From Amycolatopsis anabasis (GTDB taxonomy: Bacteria > Actinomycetota > Actinomycetes > Mycobacteriales > Pseudonocardiaceae): a stretch of DNA of 64,000 nt. The stretch's first letter is position 1. Each line of letters opens with the position of its first letter. The position numbers and the translations under genes were made by a program. The notes under the pieces were generated by a model. The model did no database searches and was not told the origin of the DNA. It saw nothing but the letters and a program-made list of their open reading frames with translations. Below are positions 19,883-28,493 of this stretch, one piece after another. Location of the stretch: assembly GCF_009765355.1 (NCBI RefSeq), contig NZ_VTHK01000029.1:1-64000 (forward strand), in the 5' to 3' direction.

Positions 19883-20646
19883 GTTCCCACGAAGAGGCGA
19901 GTTCTCCCGCCGGGGAAACCGAGCGCCCGGACGAGGTCGTCGATCTCGACCGGCTGCAGGAGAGCGCGGACGAGCCGCCGGTGGCGGAAGCCGTCCTCGA
20001 CGTCGACGCCGACGAATCGGAAGCCGCATCGGAAGAAGCCGGGGCCGAGCCCGAGGAGGAGCCGGACCCCGAGCTGGTGGCCGTCTCCGACTCGCGGCCG
20101 GATCTCGCCGAGCAGTGGATGCTCGAGGCGGCGCTGGAGGCGCTGCTGCTGGTGGTCGACTCGCCCGCGAGCGAGGAGTCGCTCGCGGAGGCGGTCGATC
20201 AACCGGTCGCGCGGGTGAGCGAGGCACTGCGGCTGATGGCTACCCGGTTCGACGAGCGGGACAGTGGCATCGATCTGCGGCGCGTCGGCGAGGGGTGGCG
20301 GTTCTTCACCCGGGACACCTATGCGCCGTTCGTGGAGAAGCTGCTGCTGGACGGGCAGCGCTCGAAGCTGACCCGGGCCGCGCTGGAGACGCTCGCGGTG
20401 ATCGCCTATCGCCAGCCGGTCACCCGGGCGCGGATCGCCGCGGTGCGCGGGGTGAACGTGGACGGCGTGATCCGGACCCTGCTCGCGCGGGGGCTGATCG
20501 AGGAGACCGGTACCGATTCCGAGACCGGTGGCACCCTGTACGTGACGACGGAGCTGTTCCTCGAGCGACTCGGGCTCCCGTCCCTGAACGAGCTTCCCCC
20601 GATCGCTCCCTTGCTACCGGAAGTGGACGCGATCGATGACATCTGA
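19879..20646 (+). CDS. scpB: Segregation and condensation protein B
   Basis: The 255-residue protein has a long acidic disordered N-terminus (residues 1-72, many Glu/Asp/Ala). Two winged-helix domains follow: EQWMLEAALEALLLVVDSPA and LTRAALETLAVIAYRQPVTR. ScpB dimers bind ScpA in condensin. The GTG start overlaps scpA by 4 bp. Its 3' end overlaps the rluB start by 11 bp. The acidic extension is longer than in Bacillus but common in actinobacteria. Confidence 0.93.
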   Translation: MSSHEEASSPAGETERPDEVVDLDRLQESADEPPVAEAVLDVDADESEAASEEAGAEPEEEPDPELVAVSDSRPDLAEQWMLEAALEALLLVVDSPASEESLAEAVDQPVARVSEALRLMATRFDERDSGIDLRRVGEGWRFFTRDTYAPFVEKLLLDGQRSKLTRAALETLAVIAYRQPVTRARIAAVRGVNVDGVIRTLLARGLIEETGTDSETGGTLYVTTELFLERLGLPSLNELPPIAPLLPEVDAIDDI

Positions 20647-21373
20647 TGCCGAGGGCGTCCGGCTGCAGAAGGTCCTGGCCAAGGCCGGGGTGGCTTCGCG
20701 CCGGGCCGCCGAGGATCTGATCGCCCAGGGCCGGGTCAGCGTGGACGGCAAGGTGGTGCGCGAGTTCGGCACGCGGGTCGATCCGGACACCGCGGTGATC
20801 CACGTCGACGGCACGCGGGTGATCCTCCGCGAGGATCTGGTGTACCTGGCGCTGAACAAACCGCGCGGGGTGCACAGCACGATGACCGACGACCAGGGCC
20901 GCCCGTGCGTCGGCGACTTCGTGCGGAACCGCACCGAGCGGTTGTTCCACGTCGGCCGCCTCGACGCCGACACCGAGGGCCTGTTGCTGCTGACCAACGA
21001 CGGCGACCTCGCGCACCGGCTGATGCACCCGTCGTTCCACGTGCTGAAGACGTATCTCGCGGAGGTCGACGGCACGGTGCCGCGGGGGCTCGGCAAGCAG
21101 TTGCGCGCCGGGGTGGACCTTGAGGACGGCCCGGTCCAGGCCGACGCGTTCCGGGTCAAGGACATGCAGGCGGGCCGCACGCTCGTGGAGATCGTGCTGC
21201 ACGAGGGGCGCAAGCACATCGTGCGGCGGCTGCTCGCCGAGGTCGGGCACCCGGTGCGCAAACTCGTGCGGACCGCGGTCGGCGACGTGCGGCTCGGCAC
21301 CGCCCGCCCCGGCTCGCTGCGCGTCCTGACCCGCGAAGAAGTCGGCTCGCTCTACCGCTCGGTGGATCTCTGA
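20636..21373 (+). CDS. rluB: 23S rRNA pseudouridine synthase, RluB/RsuA family
   Basis: The 245-residue protein starts with an S4 domain (RLQKVLAKAGVASRRAAEDL). The catalytic domain has the invariant Asp in HVGRLDADTEGLLLLTNDG (near residue 110) and the family motif LHEGRKHIVRRLLAEVGHPV. By family it isomerises U2605 of 23S rRNA (E. coli numbering). The ATG lies inside the scpB 3' end (11-bp overlap), so translation is coupled. Normal length. Confidence 0.92.
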   Translation: MTSDAEGVRLQKVLAKAGVASRRAAEDLIAQGRVSVDGKVVREFGTRVDPDTAVIHVDGTRVILREDLVYLALNKPRGVHSTMTDDQGRPCVGDFVRNRTERLFHVGRLDADTEGLLLLTNDGDLAHRLMHPSFHVLKTYLAEVDGTVPRGLGKQLRAGVDLEDGPVQADAFRVKDMQAGRTLVEIVLHEGRKHIVRRLLAEVGHPVRKLVRTAVGDVRLGTARPGSLRVLTREEVGSLYRSVDL

Positions 21374-21416
21374 CGCGGGTAGCCTGGTAGCCGCATCTCC
21401 TCGCGAAGGAGCGCCG

Positions 21417-22412
21417 ATGGTCGAGAGTTTCGGTCAGGTCTTGCGTCGTCTGCGGGAGTCCGCCGATGTGTCGCAGCGGGATCTGGCGCGGCGGGTGTTC
21501 ATCTCACAGACGACCCTTTCCCGTTACGAGTCGGATCGGCAGGCGGTTGATCCGTCGACGGCCGATCGGCTCGATGAGGCGCTCGGTGCGGATGGTGCGT
21601 TGCGGGCGCTCCTCGATCCGGGAAGCGCGGTGCTCACCTCCGACGACCGCGGCAGGCTTGCCCGTGTGACTGAGCGGCCGCGGGCTGTTGATTCGTCGGC
21701 GCTCGGAGCTTTGGCGGCGGTGCTCGCGGAGTCGCGGCGGATGGAGGACACCCTCGGTGCGCGGGCGGTTCTTGAGCCGACCCTCGGTTATGTTCGGTTG
21801 CTTGAGTCCCTGGTGGTCGATGCCCGGGGTGTGTTGCGGCCAGCTGTGGTCGACCTGGCGGCGCAGTGGGCGCAGTTCACCGGTTGGTTGCACGCGGCGA
21901 CGGATCAGCTGCCGCTTTCCGGCCGGTGGTTCGACCGTGCTCTGGAATGGGCCACCGAAGCCGACAATGTGACTTTGCAGGCCAACGCCTTGAGCTACAA
22001 GGGACACCTTGCCTGGATGGAGGGGCATGTCGGGCCGATGATCGGCCTGTCCCGGGCCGCCCAGCGCAATCCCGCTGTGCACGTCGGTCAGCGCGCGTTC
22101 GATGCCATGCAGGAAGCGCGGGGGCACGCCATGGCCGGAAACCCCGACCAGGCCGACCGGACGCTCGATGTCGCCGAGAAGCGGATAGCGGACATCCCTG
22201 GCCGCACTGAGGACGCACCACCGTGGAGCTACTACTACGGGTCGGCGTTCTGGACACTCCAGCGTGGCATGATCTACCGCTATGCGGGCCGGAACCAGGA
22301 GGCGGCCGAGTTCCTCGCCGCTGGCTTGGCCGAGCTACCCCTCGATCAGCGGGATGCCGAGTGGACCGGCGACTACCGGCACGCGCTCGAGGTCGCGGTG
22401 ACGCGCATCTGA
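21417..22412 (+). CDS. XRE-family transcriptional regulator with TPR-like C-terminal domain
   Basis: The 331-residue protein has an N-terminal helix-turn-helix (FGQVLRRLRESADVSQRDLARRVFISQTTLSRYE, residues 5-38). About 250 residues of Ala/Leu-rich helices follow, resembling TPR sensors of the large actinobacterial XRE family. The start is ATG with a GAAGGAG ribosome binding site at 21406-21412. A -10-like TAGCCT lies at 21380-21385. Codon use is slightly less G/C-biased than the core genes, suggesting later acquisition. Target genes are unknown; the two small genes downstream are candidates. Confidence 0.85.
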   Translation: MVESFGQVLRRLRESADVSQRDLARRVFISQTTLSRYESDRQAVDPSTADRLDEALGADGALRALLDPGSAVLTSDDRGRLARVTERPRAVDSSALGALAAVLAESRRMEDTLGARAVLEPTLGYVRLLESLVVDARGVLRPAVVDLAAQWAQFTGWLHAATDQLPLSGRWFDRALEWATEADNVTLQANALSYKGHLAWMEGHVGPMIGLSRAAQRNPAVHVGQRAFDAMQEARGHAMAGNPDQADRTLDVAEKRIADIPGRTEDAPPWSYYYGSAFWTLQRGMIYRYAGRNQEAAEFLAAGLAELPLDQRDAEWTGDYRHALEVAVTRI

Positions 22413-22465
22413 TGCGCATCGCGCAACCCCTCAGCGACGGCTGATCTCCGGTCGACGCTGGTCAT

Positions 22466-22762
22466 ATGAGTTGGCGGGTTGATCAGCACGGCACGGTCGA
22501 GACGGACGAGGGCGATGTGTTCACCGAGGACACCGGGCGCCACGGGCTCAAGCTCCCGCGTTGCTACCGGCCGGTGGTCGGCGGGGTTCGCCACCGGACC
22601 CGGTACCGCGCCCGGCCCCCGTCCGGTGAGCTCGTGACCACCTTGTGCGGAGTGCTGCACAAGGTCTCCGCCAGGGGGCGCAAGCTGCCCTGCGTCTACG
22701 CATGCCACGCCTGCGACGAGATCGCCGAAACCGAGGCCCGCGCGAACTACACACTCAGGTAA
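22466..22762 (+). CDS. Small hypothetical protein with Cys/His cluster
   Basis: The 98-residue protein is basic in the middle (RTRYRARPPSGE). It ends with a possible metal site: CGVLHK followed by CVYACHACDEIAE (one Cys, His, then Cys-X4-Cys-X2-Cys spacing). I do not recognise the family. It lies between an XRE regulator and a small HTH gene, a pairing seen often in Pseudonocardiaceae and Streptomyces genomes. No convincing ribosome binding site precedes the ATG. Codon use looks coding, with G/C in most third positions. Confidence 0.6.
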   Translation: MSWRVDQHGTVETDEGDVFTEDTGRHGLKLPRCYRPVVGGVRHRTRYRARPPSGELVTTLCGVLHKVSARGRKLPCVYACHACDEIAETEARANYTLR

Positions 22763-22801
22763 GCGAATTCCACATTCGGGCACGCGAGTTGCACATTCCG
22801 G
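22763..22801 (+). promoter_or_regulatory. Two 18-bp direct repeats, probable operator of the HTH gene
   Basis: GCGAATTCCACATTCGGG at 22763-22780 and GCGAGTTGCACATTCCGG at 22784-22801 match at 15 of 18 positions. They are offset by 21 bp, two helical turns, which puts both copies on the same face of DNA. They fill the gap before the 84-residue HTH gene, as an autoregulatory operator would. TTGCAC in the second copy could be a -35 element. Confidence 0.55.
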
Positions 22802-22826
22802 ACCAACAACACCTCATTGCGGAGTC

Positions 22827-23081
22827 ATGAACTACCACCCCGAGCGTGCCCTGTCCGCCCCGTTCGCCGATCCGATCGGCGAGCTGATCACCGAACTCGT
22901 CCGGCTGCGCAAGACCCGCGGCCTCACCCAACGCGACATCGCCGCCTACATGGGGTGCAACGCGGCGTTCGTCTGCCGCCTGGAGACGCGCCAACGCGAA
23001 GAAGTTTCGGTCCAGCGCCTGCGGGCCTACGCCCATGCCGCCGGATTCCGGATCGTCATGGTCGTCGCGCCGCTCGGCTGA
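22827..23081 (+). CDS. Small XRE-type helix-turn-helix protein
   Basis: The 84-residue protein is almost entirely one HTH domain: LITELVRLRKTRGLTQRDIAAYMGCNAAFVCRLE at about 20-53, followed by a helix and a hydrophobic strand (FRIVMVVAPLG). This is typical of antitoxin-like or phage-like repressors without a sensor domain. Two 18-bp direct repeats lie directly upstream and may be its binding sites. GGAG is only 2-3 nt from the ATG, so translation initiation may be weak. No toxin gene is evident unless the 98-residue neighbour is one, which I cannot support. Confidence 0.75.
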   Translation: MNYHPERALSAPFADPIGELITELVRLRKTRGLTQRDIAAYMGCNAAFVCRLETRQREEVSVQRLRAYAHAAGFRIVMVVAPLG

Positions 23082-23170
23082 CAGAACGTCAAGGACCTTC
23101 TTGGGGCGCCTGGCGTCCTGAAGGCGGCCTTGGGGGCGTTGCGTGGTCGCCGGGCGGGTGGGGGCGTCAG

Positions 23171-23176
23171 TAGGAT
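23171..23176 (+). promoter_or_regulatory. -10 box of a leaderless recQ promoter
   Basis: TAGGAT ends 8 nt before GTG 23184, giving the leaderless geometry. The AGGA within it could also be misread as a ribosome binding site. Confidence 0.5.
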
Positions 23177-23183
23177 CGCCGCC

Positions 23184-25025
23184 GTGGCTTCTCCCGAAAC
23201 CCTCACCGAGACCAGCGACGCGGCGCGGACCCTGCACCGCGTCTTCGGCTACGACTCGTTCCGGGGAGGCCAGCAGGAGATCATCGAGCACGTCGTCGCC
23301 GGTGGCGACGCGCTCGTGCTCATGCCGACCGGCGGCGGGAAGTCGTTGTGCTACCAGATTCCCGCGCTGGTGCGAAAGGGCGTCGGGGTCGTCGTCTCGC
23401 CGCTCATCGCGCTCATGCAGGACCAGGTCGACGCGTTGCGCGATCTCGGCGTGCGGGCCGGATTCCTCAACTCCACCCAGGATTTCGACGAACGCCGCCT
23501 GGTCGAGCAGGAATTCCTCGCCGGGGAACTGGATCTGCTCTACCTCGCCCCGGAGCGCCTGCGCGTGGAGTCGACGCTGAACCTGCTCGACCGCGGCACG
23601 ATCGCGCTGTTCGCCATCGACGAGGCGCACTGCGTTTCCCAGTGGGGGCACGACTTCCGGCCCGATTACCTGGGCCTGTCCGAGCTGCACGAACGCTGGC
23701 CGGACGTGCCGCGCATCGCGCTGACCGCCACCGCGACCAAGGCCACGCACGCCGAAATCGCGACCCGGCTGAACCTGAAGGACGCCAAGCACTTCGTCGC
23801 GAGCTTCGACCGGCCGAACATCCAGTACCGGATCGAACCGAAGAACGAGCCGAAGAAGCAGCTGCTCGAGCTGCTGCGCACCGAGCACAAGGGGGACGCG
23901 GGCATCGTCTACTGCCTGTCCCGCGCCTCGGTGGAGAAGACCGCGGAATTCCTGACCGCCAACGGCATCACCGCGCTGCCGTACCACGCGGGGCTGGACG
24001 CGCGCACTCGAGCCGAGCACCAGGCGCGCTTCCTGCGCGAAGAAGGGCTGGTCGTGGTGGCCACGATCGCGTTCGGCATGGGCATCGACAAACCCGATGT
24101 CCGGTTCGTCGCCCATCTCGACCTGCCGAAATCCGTCGAGGGCTACTACCAGGAGACCGGTCGCGCCGGTCGCGACGGGCTGCCGTCCACCGCCTGGCTG
24201 GCCTACGGGCTGCAGGACGTGGTGCAGCAGCGCAAGATGATCGACACCTCCGAAGGCGACGACGCGCACCGGCGCCGCCTGGCCACCCACCTGGACGCGA
24301 TGCTCGCGCTGTGCGAGACCGTGGAATGCCGCCGGGTGCAGCTGCTCGCCTACTTCGGCCAGGAGAGCACCCCGTGCGGCAACTGCGACACCTGCCTCAC
24401 CCCGCCCGAATCCTGGGACGGCACGGTCCCCGCGCAGAAGCTGCTGTCCGCGGTGTTCCGGCTGCAGCGCGAGCGCCGCCAGAAGTTCGGCGCCGGGCAG
24501 ATCATCGACATCCTGCTCGGCAAGAAGACGTCCAAGGTCATCCAGCACGACCACGACTCGCTGACCGTGTTCGGCATCGGCACCGAACTGACCGAACCCG
24601 AATGGCGCGGCGTGGTCCGCCAACTGCTCGCGCAGCGCCTGATCGGCGTCGAAGGCGACTACGGCACGCTGGTCCTCACCGACGCGAGCGCCGGGGTGCT
24701 GCGCAAGGAACGCGAGGTCCGGCTGCGGCGCGAACCCGAACGCGTGGCCAAGGCCCGGGCCGCCAAGGCCGCGCGCCCCGCGCCCGTCGAACTGTCCGCG
24801 GAGGCGGCGCCGGTCTTCGAGCGGCTCCGCGCCTGGCGGGCGGCTCAGGCGAAGGAACAGGGCGTGCCGCCGTACGTGATCTTCCACGACAAGACCCTGC
24901 GGCAGATCGCCACCGAGTCGCCGAAGACGCTGGCCGAGCTCGGCACGGTCAGCGGGGTCGGGGAGAGCAAGCTGGCCAAGTACGGCCAGCAGATCCTCGA
25001 CACCCTGGGCGGGCAAGGGTCGTGA
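23184..25025 (+). CDS. recQ: ATP-dependent DNA helicase RecQ
   Basis: This 613-residue SF2 helicase acts in recombination and repair. In order it has the Q-motif region GYDSFRGGQQEII, Walker A MPTGGGKSLCYQIP, DEAH-box DEAHCVSQWGHDFRPDY, a C-terminal helicase lobe with GRAGRDGLPS, and the RecQ zinc site Cys residues in CETVECRRVQ and CGNCDTC. A winged helix (QKFGAGQIIDILLGKKTSKV) and a C-terminal HRDC domain (VPPYVIFHDKTLRQIA) complete it. Full RecQ architecture and normal length. GTG at 23184 is chosen over an upstream GTG because it follows a TAGGAT -10 box. Confidence 0.95.
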   Translation: MASPETLTETSDAARTLHRVFGYDSFRGGQQEIIEHVVAGGDALVLMPTGGGKSLCYQIPALVRKGVGVVVSPLIALMQDQVDALRDLGVRAGFLNSTQDFDERRLVEQEFLAGELDLLYLAPERLRVESTLNLLDRGTIALFAIDEAHCVSQWGHDFRPDYLGLSELHERWPDVPRIALTATATKATHAEIATRLNLKDAKHFVASFDRPNIQYRIEPKNEPKKQLLELLRTEHKGDAGIVYCLSRASVEKTAEFLTANGITALPYHAGLDARTRAEHQARFLREEGLVVVATIAFGMGIDKPDVRFVAHLDLPKSVEGYYQETGRAGRDGLPSTAWLAYGLQDVVQQRKMIDTSEGDDAHRRRLATHLDAMLALCETVECRRVQLLAYFGQESTPCGNCDTCLTPPESWDGTVPAQKLLSAVFRLQRERRQKFGAGQIIDILLGKKTSKVIQHDHDSLTVFGIGTELTEPEWRGVVRQLLAQRLIGVEGDYGTLVLTDASAGVLRKEREVRLRREPERVAKARAAKAARPAPVELSAEAAPVFERLRAWRAAQAKEQGVPPYVIFHDKTLRQIATESPKTLAELGTVSGVGESKLAKYGQQILDTLGGQGS

Positions 25026-25077
25026 GCGTTTGCGCCGGTTCTAGCCAGGTTCTAGCCGGTCCGAACACTCACGACAC

Positions 25078-25105
25078 GCCCCGAAAGTGCGCGCACTTTC
25101 GGGGC
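25078..25105. terminator. Bidirectional terminator, perfect 14-bp arms
   Basis: GCCCCGAAAGTGCG is followed immediately by its exact reverse complement, a 28-bp perfect palindrome between the convergent recQ and mraY genes. It would form a strong hairpin on either strand, so it can stop transcription from both sides. There is no clear T run, which is common in high-GC terminators. Confidence 0.7.
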
Positions 25106-25169
25106 AACCGAACGAGGCGACCCACCCGAAACTCACCCAGCAACAGGCGCCCCGCAGGGGCGGCGAGGG

Positions 25170-26255
25170 CTAGCCGCCCAGGCCGACCTGCTCGCTGTAG
25201 AACAGGCCCAGGCCGAACATGCAGCAGATGGCGGCGAGCAGCCAGAACCGGATGATGACCGTGGTCTCCGCCCAGCCGCCGAGTTCGAAGTGGTGGTGGA
25301 AGGGGGCCATCCGGAACAGCCGCCGTTTCGTCGCGCGGAACACCACGACCTGCACGGTCACCGACAGCATCTCGACCACGAACAGGCCGCCGATGACGAT
25401 GGCCAGCAGTTCGGTCCGGGTCGTCACGGACAGCCCGGCGACCAGGCCGCCGAGGGAGAGCGAACCGGTGTCGCCCATGAAGATCTTGGCCGGGGCCGCG
25501 TTCCACCAGAGGAAGCCGACGCAGGCTCCGGTGGCCGCGGCGGCGACCACCGCGAGATCGAGCGGATCCCGCACCACGTAGCAGGCGCCGCTCGGATCCG
25601 GAGCCGCGCAGGACAGGCGCGCCTGCCAGAACGAGATCACCACGTACGTCGCGAGGACCATGGCCGAGGAACCACCGGCCAGCCCGTCGAGGCCGTCGGT
25701 CAGGTTCACCGCGTTCGACCACGCCCAGATCAGCACGTAGCAGAGCACGACGAAGATGACCAGCGGCAACGCGGCCATCGCGAAGTCACGGGCGTAGGAC
25801 AGCTTCAGCGAGCCCGGCGTCACCCCGTTGGCGTCGGGGAACTGCACCACCAGGATCGCGAACGCCACGCCGACCAGGAGCTGGCCGACCGATTTCGCGG
25901 TCTTGTTCAGCCCGAGGCTGCGCTGCTTGCGGATCTTGATGAAGTCGTCCAGGAACCCGACGACACCCAGTCCGACGGCGAGGAAGAGGACCAGTAGGCC
26001 GGAGACCGACGGGGTCGCCTGATCCGGGTGGCGGAGCCAGTTGACCAGGTGGGCGAGGGCGTAACCCGCCACCATCGCGACAATGATCGCGACGCCACCC
26101 ATGGTCGGGGTACCGCGTTTGGACTGGTGTCCCTGGGGGCCTTCTTCGCGGATCTCCTGCCCGAACCCGCGCCGGGAGAAGACCCTGATCAACCGCGGGG
26201 TGAGCACGATCGACACCAGCAAGGCGCCGAGCGCGCCGATCAAGATGCTGACCAA
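25170..26255 (-). CDS. mraY: Phospho-N-acetylmuramoyl-pentapeptide transferase (MraY), outside the dcw cluster
   Basis: The 361-residue polytopic enzyme (about ten transmembrane helices) attaches UDP-MurNAc-pentapeptide to undecaprenyl phosphate to give lipid I. Family motifs are present: KRGTPTMGGVAII, the aspartates in VGFLDDFIK, NAVNLTDGLDGLAGG, KIFMGDTGSL and the MAPFHHHFELGG loop. The start is TTG, with GGGG 4-8 nt upstream; no ATG fits the family N-terminus. No other cell-wall genes flank it, so it may be a second copy; only the whole genome can tell. Second mraY copies can confer resistance to MraY-directed nucleoside antibiotics in producers, a possibility only. Confidence 0.92.
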   Translation of the reverse strand: MVSILIGALGALLVSIVLTPRLIRVFSRRGFGQEIREEGPQGHQSKRGTPTMGGVAIIVAMVAGYALAHLVNWLRHPDQATPSVSGLLVLFLAVGLGVVGFLDDFIKIRKQRSLGLNKTAKSVGQLLVGVAFAILVVQFPDANGVTPGSLKLSYARDFAMAALPLVIFVVLCYVLIWAWSNAVNLTDGLDGLAGGSSAMVLATYVVISFWQARLSCAAPDPSGACYVVRDPLDLAVVAAAATGACVGFLWWNAAPAKIFMGDTGSLSLGGLVAGLSVTTRTELLAIVIGGLFVVEMLSVTVQVVVFRATKRRLFRMAPFHHHFELGGWAETTVIIRFWLLAAICCMFGLGLFYSEQVGLGG

Positions 26256-26402
26256 GATTCCCCTTATGTCGGGCCGAATCCGCGAGCCGTGCGGCGCTTT
26301 CTCAGCCGTCGCAACGGGACTTCGCTTTCCTCTCGGCGGGAAACCTTACTGATCGCGTTCGGCGGCCTGATCGGGGGCGGTGCTAACCGCGCGCCGGACG
26401 CG

Positions 26403-26672
26403 TCACCCCATCATCTGCTGCGCCTGTGCGATGTGCTGGTCGACCGCTTGTTCCAGGGCGGCGATGGACTGCTGGGCCTGCTGCGTGCCTTCGATCGCGC
26501 CGGAGAGGTACTCGTCGTAGCGACCGGTCCCGGCTTGTTGCAGGTGGGCCTGGGCCGTCTTCACCGCATCGGCGACACCGTGGATGGGCGCGCACTGGTC
26601 CAGGGCTTCCTTTGCGGCCAAGAGATTCTGCAGGAGTTGTTCGACGCTGGTCATCCGACCGACGCTCCCCAT
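26403..26672 (-). CDS. Small all-helical hypothetical protein
   Basis: The 89-residue protein is helical and Gln/Ala-rich (LLQNLLAAKEALDQC ... QQAQQSIAALEQAVDQHI). It resembles in size and composition the ESX/WXG100-like and related small actinobacterial proteins, but no WXG motif is visible, so I do not call it one. The start is uncertain: ATG 26672 follows GAGGA with almost no spacing, while ATG 26654 gives 83 residues behind GGGGAG. It is co-directional with mraY (147-bp gap) and antiporter genes. Function unknown. Confidence 0.55.
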   Translation of the reverse strand: MGSVGRMTSVEQLLQNLLAAKEALDQCAPIHGVADAVKTAQAHLQQAGTGRYDEYLSGAIEGTQQAQQSIAALEQAVDQHIAQAQQMMG

Positions 26673-26756
26673 TCCTCGGGTGATCCCCCCAATTCGATGG
26701 TGTCACAATCCTTCTCGAGGCGAACACGTCGAATACACGAACAGCCCAACGCCGGG

Positions 26757-27947
26757 TTACGGGAGGGTGGCGGCCGGGGCACGCGTGACTTTGCGTTGCA
26801 GGCCACGGGCGACCGGCTCGACCACTCGGGCGGCGATCGGGCCGAGGATCGCCATCAACAAGACGTACGCGGTCGCCAGGGCGGCGAGGTCGCCGTCGAC
26901 CGCGCCGTAGCTCACCGCGAGTCCGGCGATGACGATCGAGAACTCCCCGCGCGCCACGAGTGCCGCCCCGGCGCGGGCCCGCCCGAGCCGTCCGACGCCC
27001 TGCCGCCGGGCCGCCCACCAGCCGGTGGTGACCTTGGTCAGCGTGGTGACCACGGCCAGGGCGATCGCCCAGCCGAGCACCGGGGGAATCGCCGCCGGAT
27101 CGGTGTTGAGGCCGAAGACCACGAAGAACACCGCGGCGAACAGGTCGCGCAGCGGTTCCAGCAGGTGCGTGGCGTTCTCGGCGGTGGACCCGGAGATCGC
27201 GATGCCCAGCAGGAACGCGCCGACCGCGGCGGACACCTGCAGCGCGGAAGCCAGCCCGGCGACCAGCAGCGCGGCGCCCAGCACCTTGAGCAGGAACACC
27301 TCCCGGTCGGGGCTGTCCACCAGCGCCGACACGTACCGGCCCAGCTTCAGCGCGATGAGCAGCACCACGGTGATGACCAGCAGCGAGATGCCCACCGCCT
27401 CGAGGCCGCCGAGGAAGCTCACGCCCACCAGCAGCGCGGTGAGGATCGGCAGGTACAGCGCCATCACCAGGTCCTCGAACACCAGGATCGACAGCACCAC
27501 CGGAGTTTCCCGGTTGCCCAGCCGCCCGAGGTCGCCGAGGACCTTCGCGATGATCCCGGACGACGAGATGTAGGTGACCCCGGCCATGACCAGGGCGCCG
27601 ACCGGGCCCCAGCCGAGGATGAGCGCGACCGCGGCGCCGGGCGCGGCGTTGAGCACGATGTCCAGCAGCCCCGCCATCCACGAGCGTTTCAGCCCGGTGA
27701 ACAGCTCGGCGGCCGAGTACTCCAGCCCGAGCAGCAGGAGCAGCAGCACCACGCCCATCTCGCTGGCCAGGTGCGTGAAGTCGCCGATGTCGTGCAGCGG
27801 GATCAGCCCGCCCTTGCCGAAGCACAGCCCGCCGATCAGGTACAGCGGGATGGGGGACATCCCGATCCTGGCGGCGAGCCTGCCGAGTGCGCCCAGGGCG
27901 AAGAAGACCGCCCCCAGCTCGATCAGGGACAGTGCGGTTTCATCCAC
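26757..27947 (-). CDS. CPA2-family cation:proton antiporter (KhtU/KefB-like)
   Basis: The 396-residue membrane protein has about 12 hydrophobic segments and the sodium/hydrogen-exchanger fold motifs: LLLLLGLEYSAAELF, SSSGIIAKVLGDLG and FLLGIAISGS. It lacks the C-terminal RCK domain seen in KefB/KefC. That role is probably supplied by the adjacent gene 4 bp away (27952-28434), as in Bacillus KhtT-KhtU, a potassium/ammonium-proton antiporter. Ion specificity is inferred from this arrangement. Confidence 0.88.
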   Translation of the reverse strand: MDETALSLIELGAVFFALGALGRLAARIGMSPIPLYLIGGLCFGKGGLIPLHDIGDFTHLASEMGVVLLLLLLGLEYSAAELFTGLKRSWMAGLLDIVLNAAPGAAVALILGWGPVGALVMAGVTYISSSGIIAKVLGDLGRLGNRETPVVLSILVFEDLVMALYLPILTALLVGVSFLGGLEAVGISLLVITVVLLIALKLGRYVSALVDSPDREVFLLKVLGAALLVAGLASALQVSAAVGAFLLGIAISGSTAENATHLLEPLRDLFAAVFFVVFGLNTDPAAIPPVLGWAIALAVVTTLTKVTTGWWAARRQGVGRLGRARAGAALVARGEFSIVIAGLAVSYGAVDGDLAALATAYVLLMAILGPIAARVVEPVARGLQRKVTRAPAATLP

Positions 27948-27951
27948 GGGT

Positions 27952-28434
27952 TCAGCCGTGCTTGAGGATCTTGAGGGCGTGCTCCAGCCCCTCGGACGTG
28001 CCGACGGCGACGAGCAGATCGCCCGCGGTGAACGTGAAGTCCGGGGTGGGGGAGGGATGCACCTGACCGGCCCGCATCACCGCGACCACCGATACGCCGG
28101 TGCGGGTGCGCAGCGCGGTGTCGCCCAGGGTGCGGCCGTCGAACGGCGAACCGGATTTGATCGGCAGCTGCCGGGTGTTGATTCCCGGGAGGTCGCGGTG
28201 CTCCTCGGTGAGTTGCCCGATCAGCTGCGGCGCGCCGAGCAGGTTGGCCAGCGCGCCCGCCTCCTCGGTGGTCAGCGGCAGGGAGGCGACGCAGGCGTCG
28301 GGATCGTCCGACTTGGACACGATCAACTCGATCTGGCCGTCCCGCTGGGTGACCACACCCACCCGGCGGCCGTTGCGGAGCGCGAAGTCCTTGCGCACGC
28401 CGATACCTGGCAACGGGGTTACTTCAACGTTCAC
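27952..28434 (-). CDS. Antiporter regulatory subunit with RCK_C (TrkA_C) domain
   Basis: The 160-residue soluble protein begins VNVEVTPLPGIGVRKDFAL, the typical KhtT-type N-terminal domain. It ends with an RCK_C domain (TALRTRTGVSVVAVMR ... FTFTAGDLLVAVGTSEGL). RCK_C domains bind small ligands such as c-di-AMP or nucleotides and gate the partner antiporter. GTG 28434 is chosen because TACCGT ends 8 nt before it; a 15-residue longer form starting at ATG 28479 is possible. It is the first gene of the two-gene unit. Confidence 0.87.
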   Translation of the reverse strand: MNVEVTPLPGIGVRKDFALRNGRRVGVVTQRDGQIELIVSKSDDPDACVASLPLTTEEAGALANLLGAPQLIGQLTEEHRDLPGINTRQLPIKSGSPFDGRTLGDTALRTRTGVSVVAVMRAGQVHPSPTPDFTFTAGDLLVAVGTSEGLEHALKILKHG

Positions 28435-28441
28435 ATAAACC

Positions 28442-28447
28442 ACGGTA
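28442..28447 (-). promoter_or_regulatory. -10 box of leaderless antiporter-regulator promoter
   Basis: On the minus strand TACCGT ends 8 nt before GTG 28434 with no ribosome binding site between, matching the leaderless pattern. Confidence 0.45.
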
Positions 28448-28493
28448 ACCCAGTCGGACAAACCGTGTGCCCGCCCCATCGCCCGGCCGACTG

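Noticed and set aside
22403..22417. GCGCAT-CTG-ATGCGC hairpin at the end of the XRE gene as a terminator
   Set aside because: The stem is only 6 bp, overlaps the stop codon and lacks a T run; too weak to call.
26403..26672. WXG100/ESX-type protein
   Set aside because: Size and helical composition fit, but no Trp-X-Gly motif is present, so only a hypothetical call is made.
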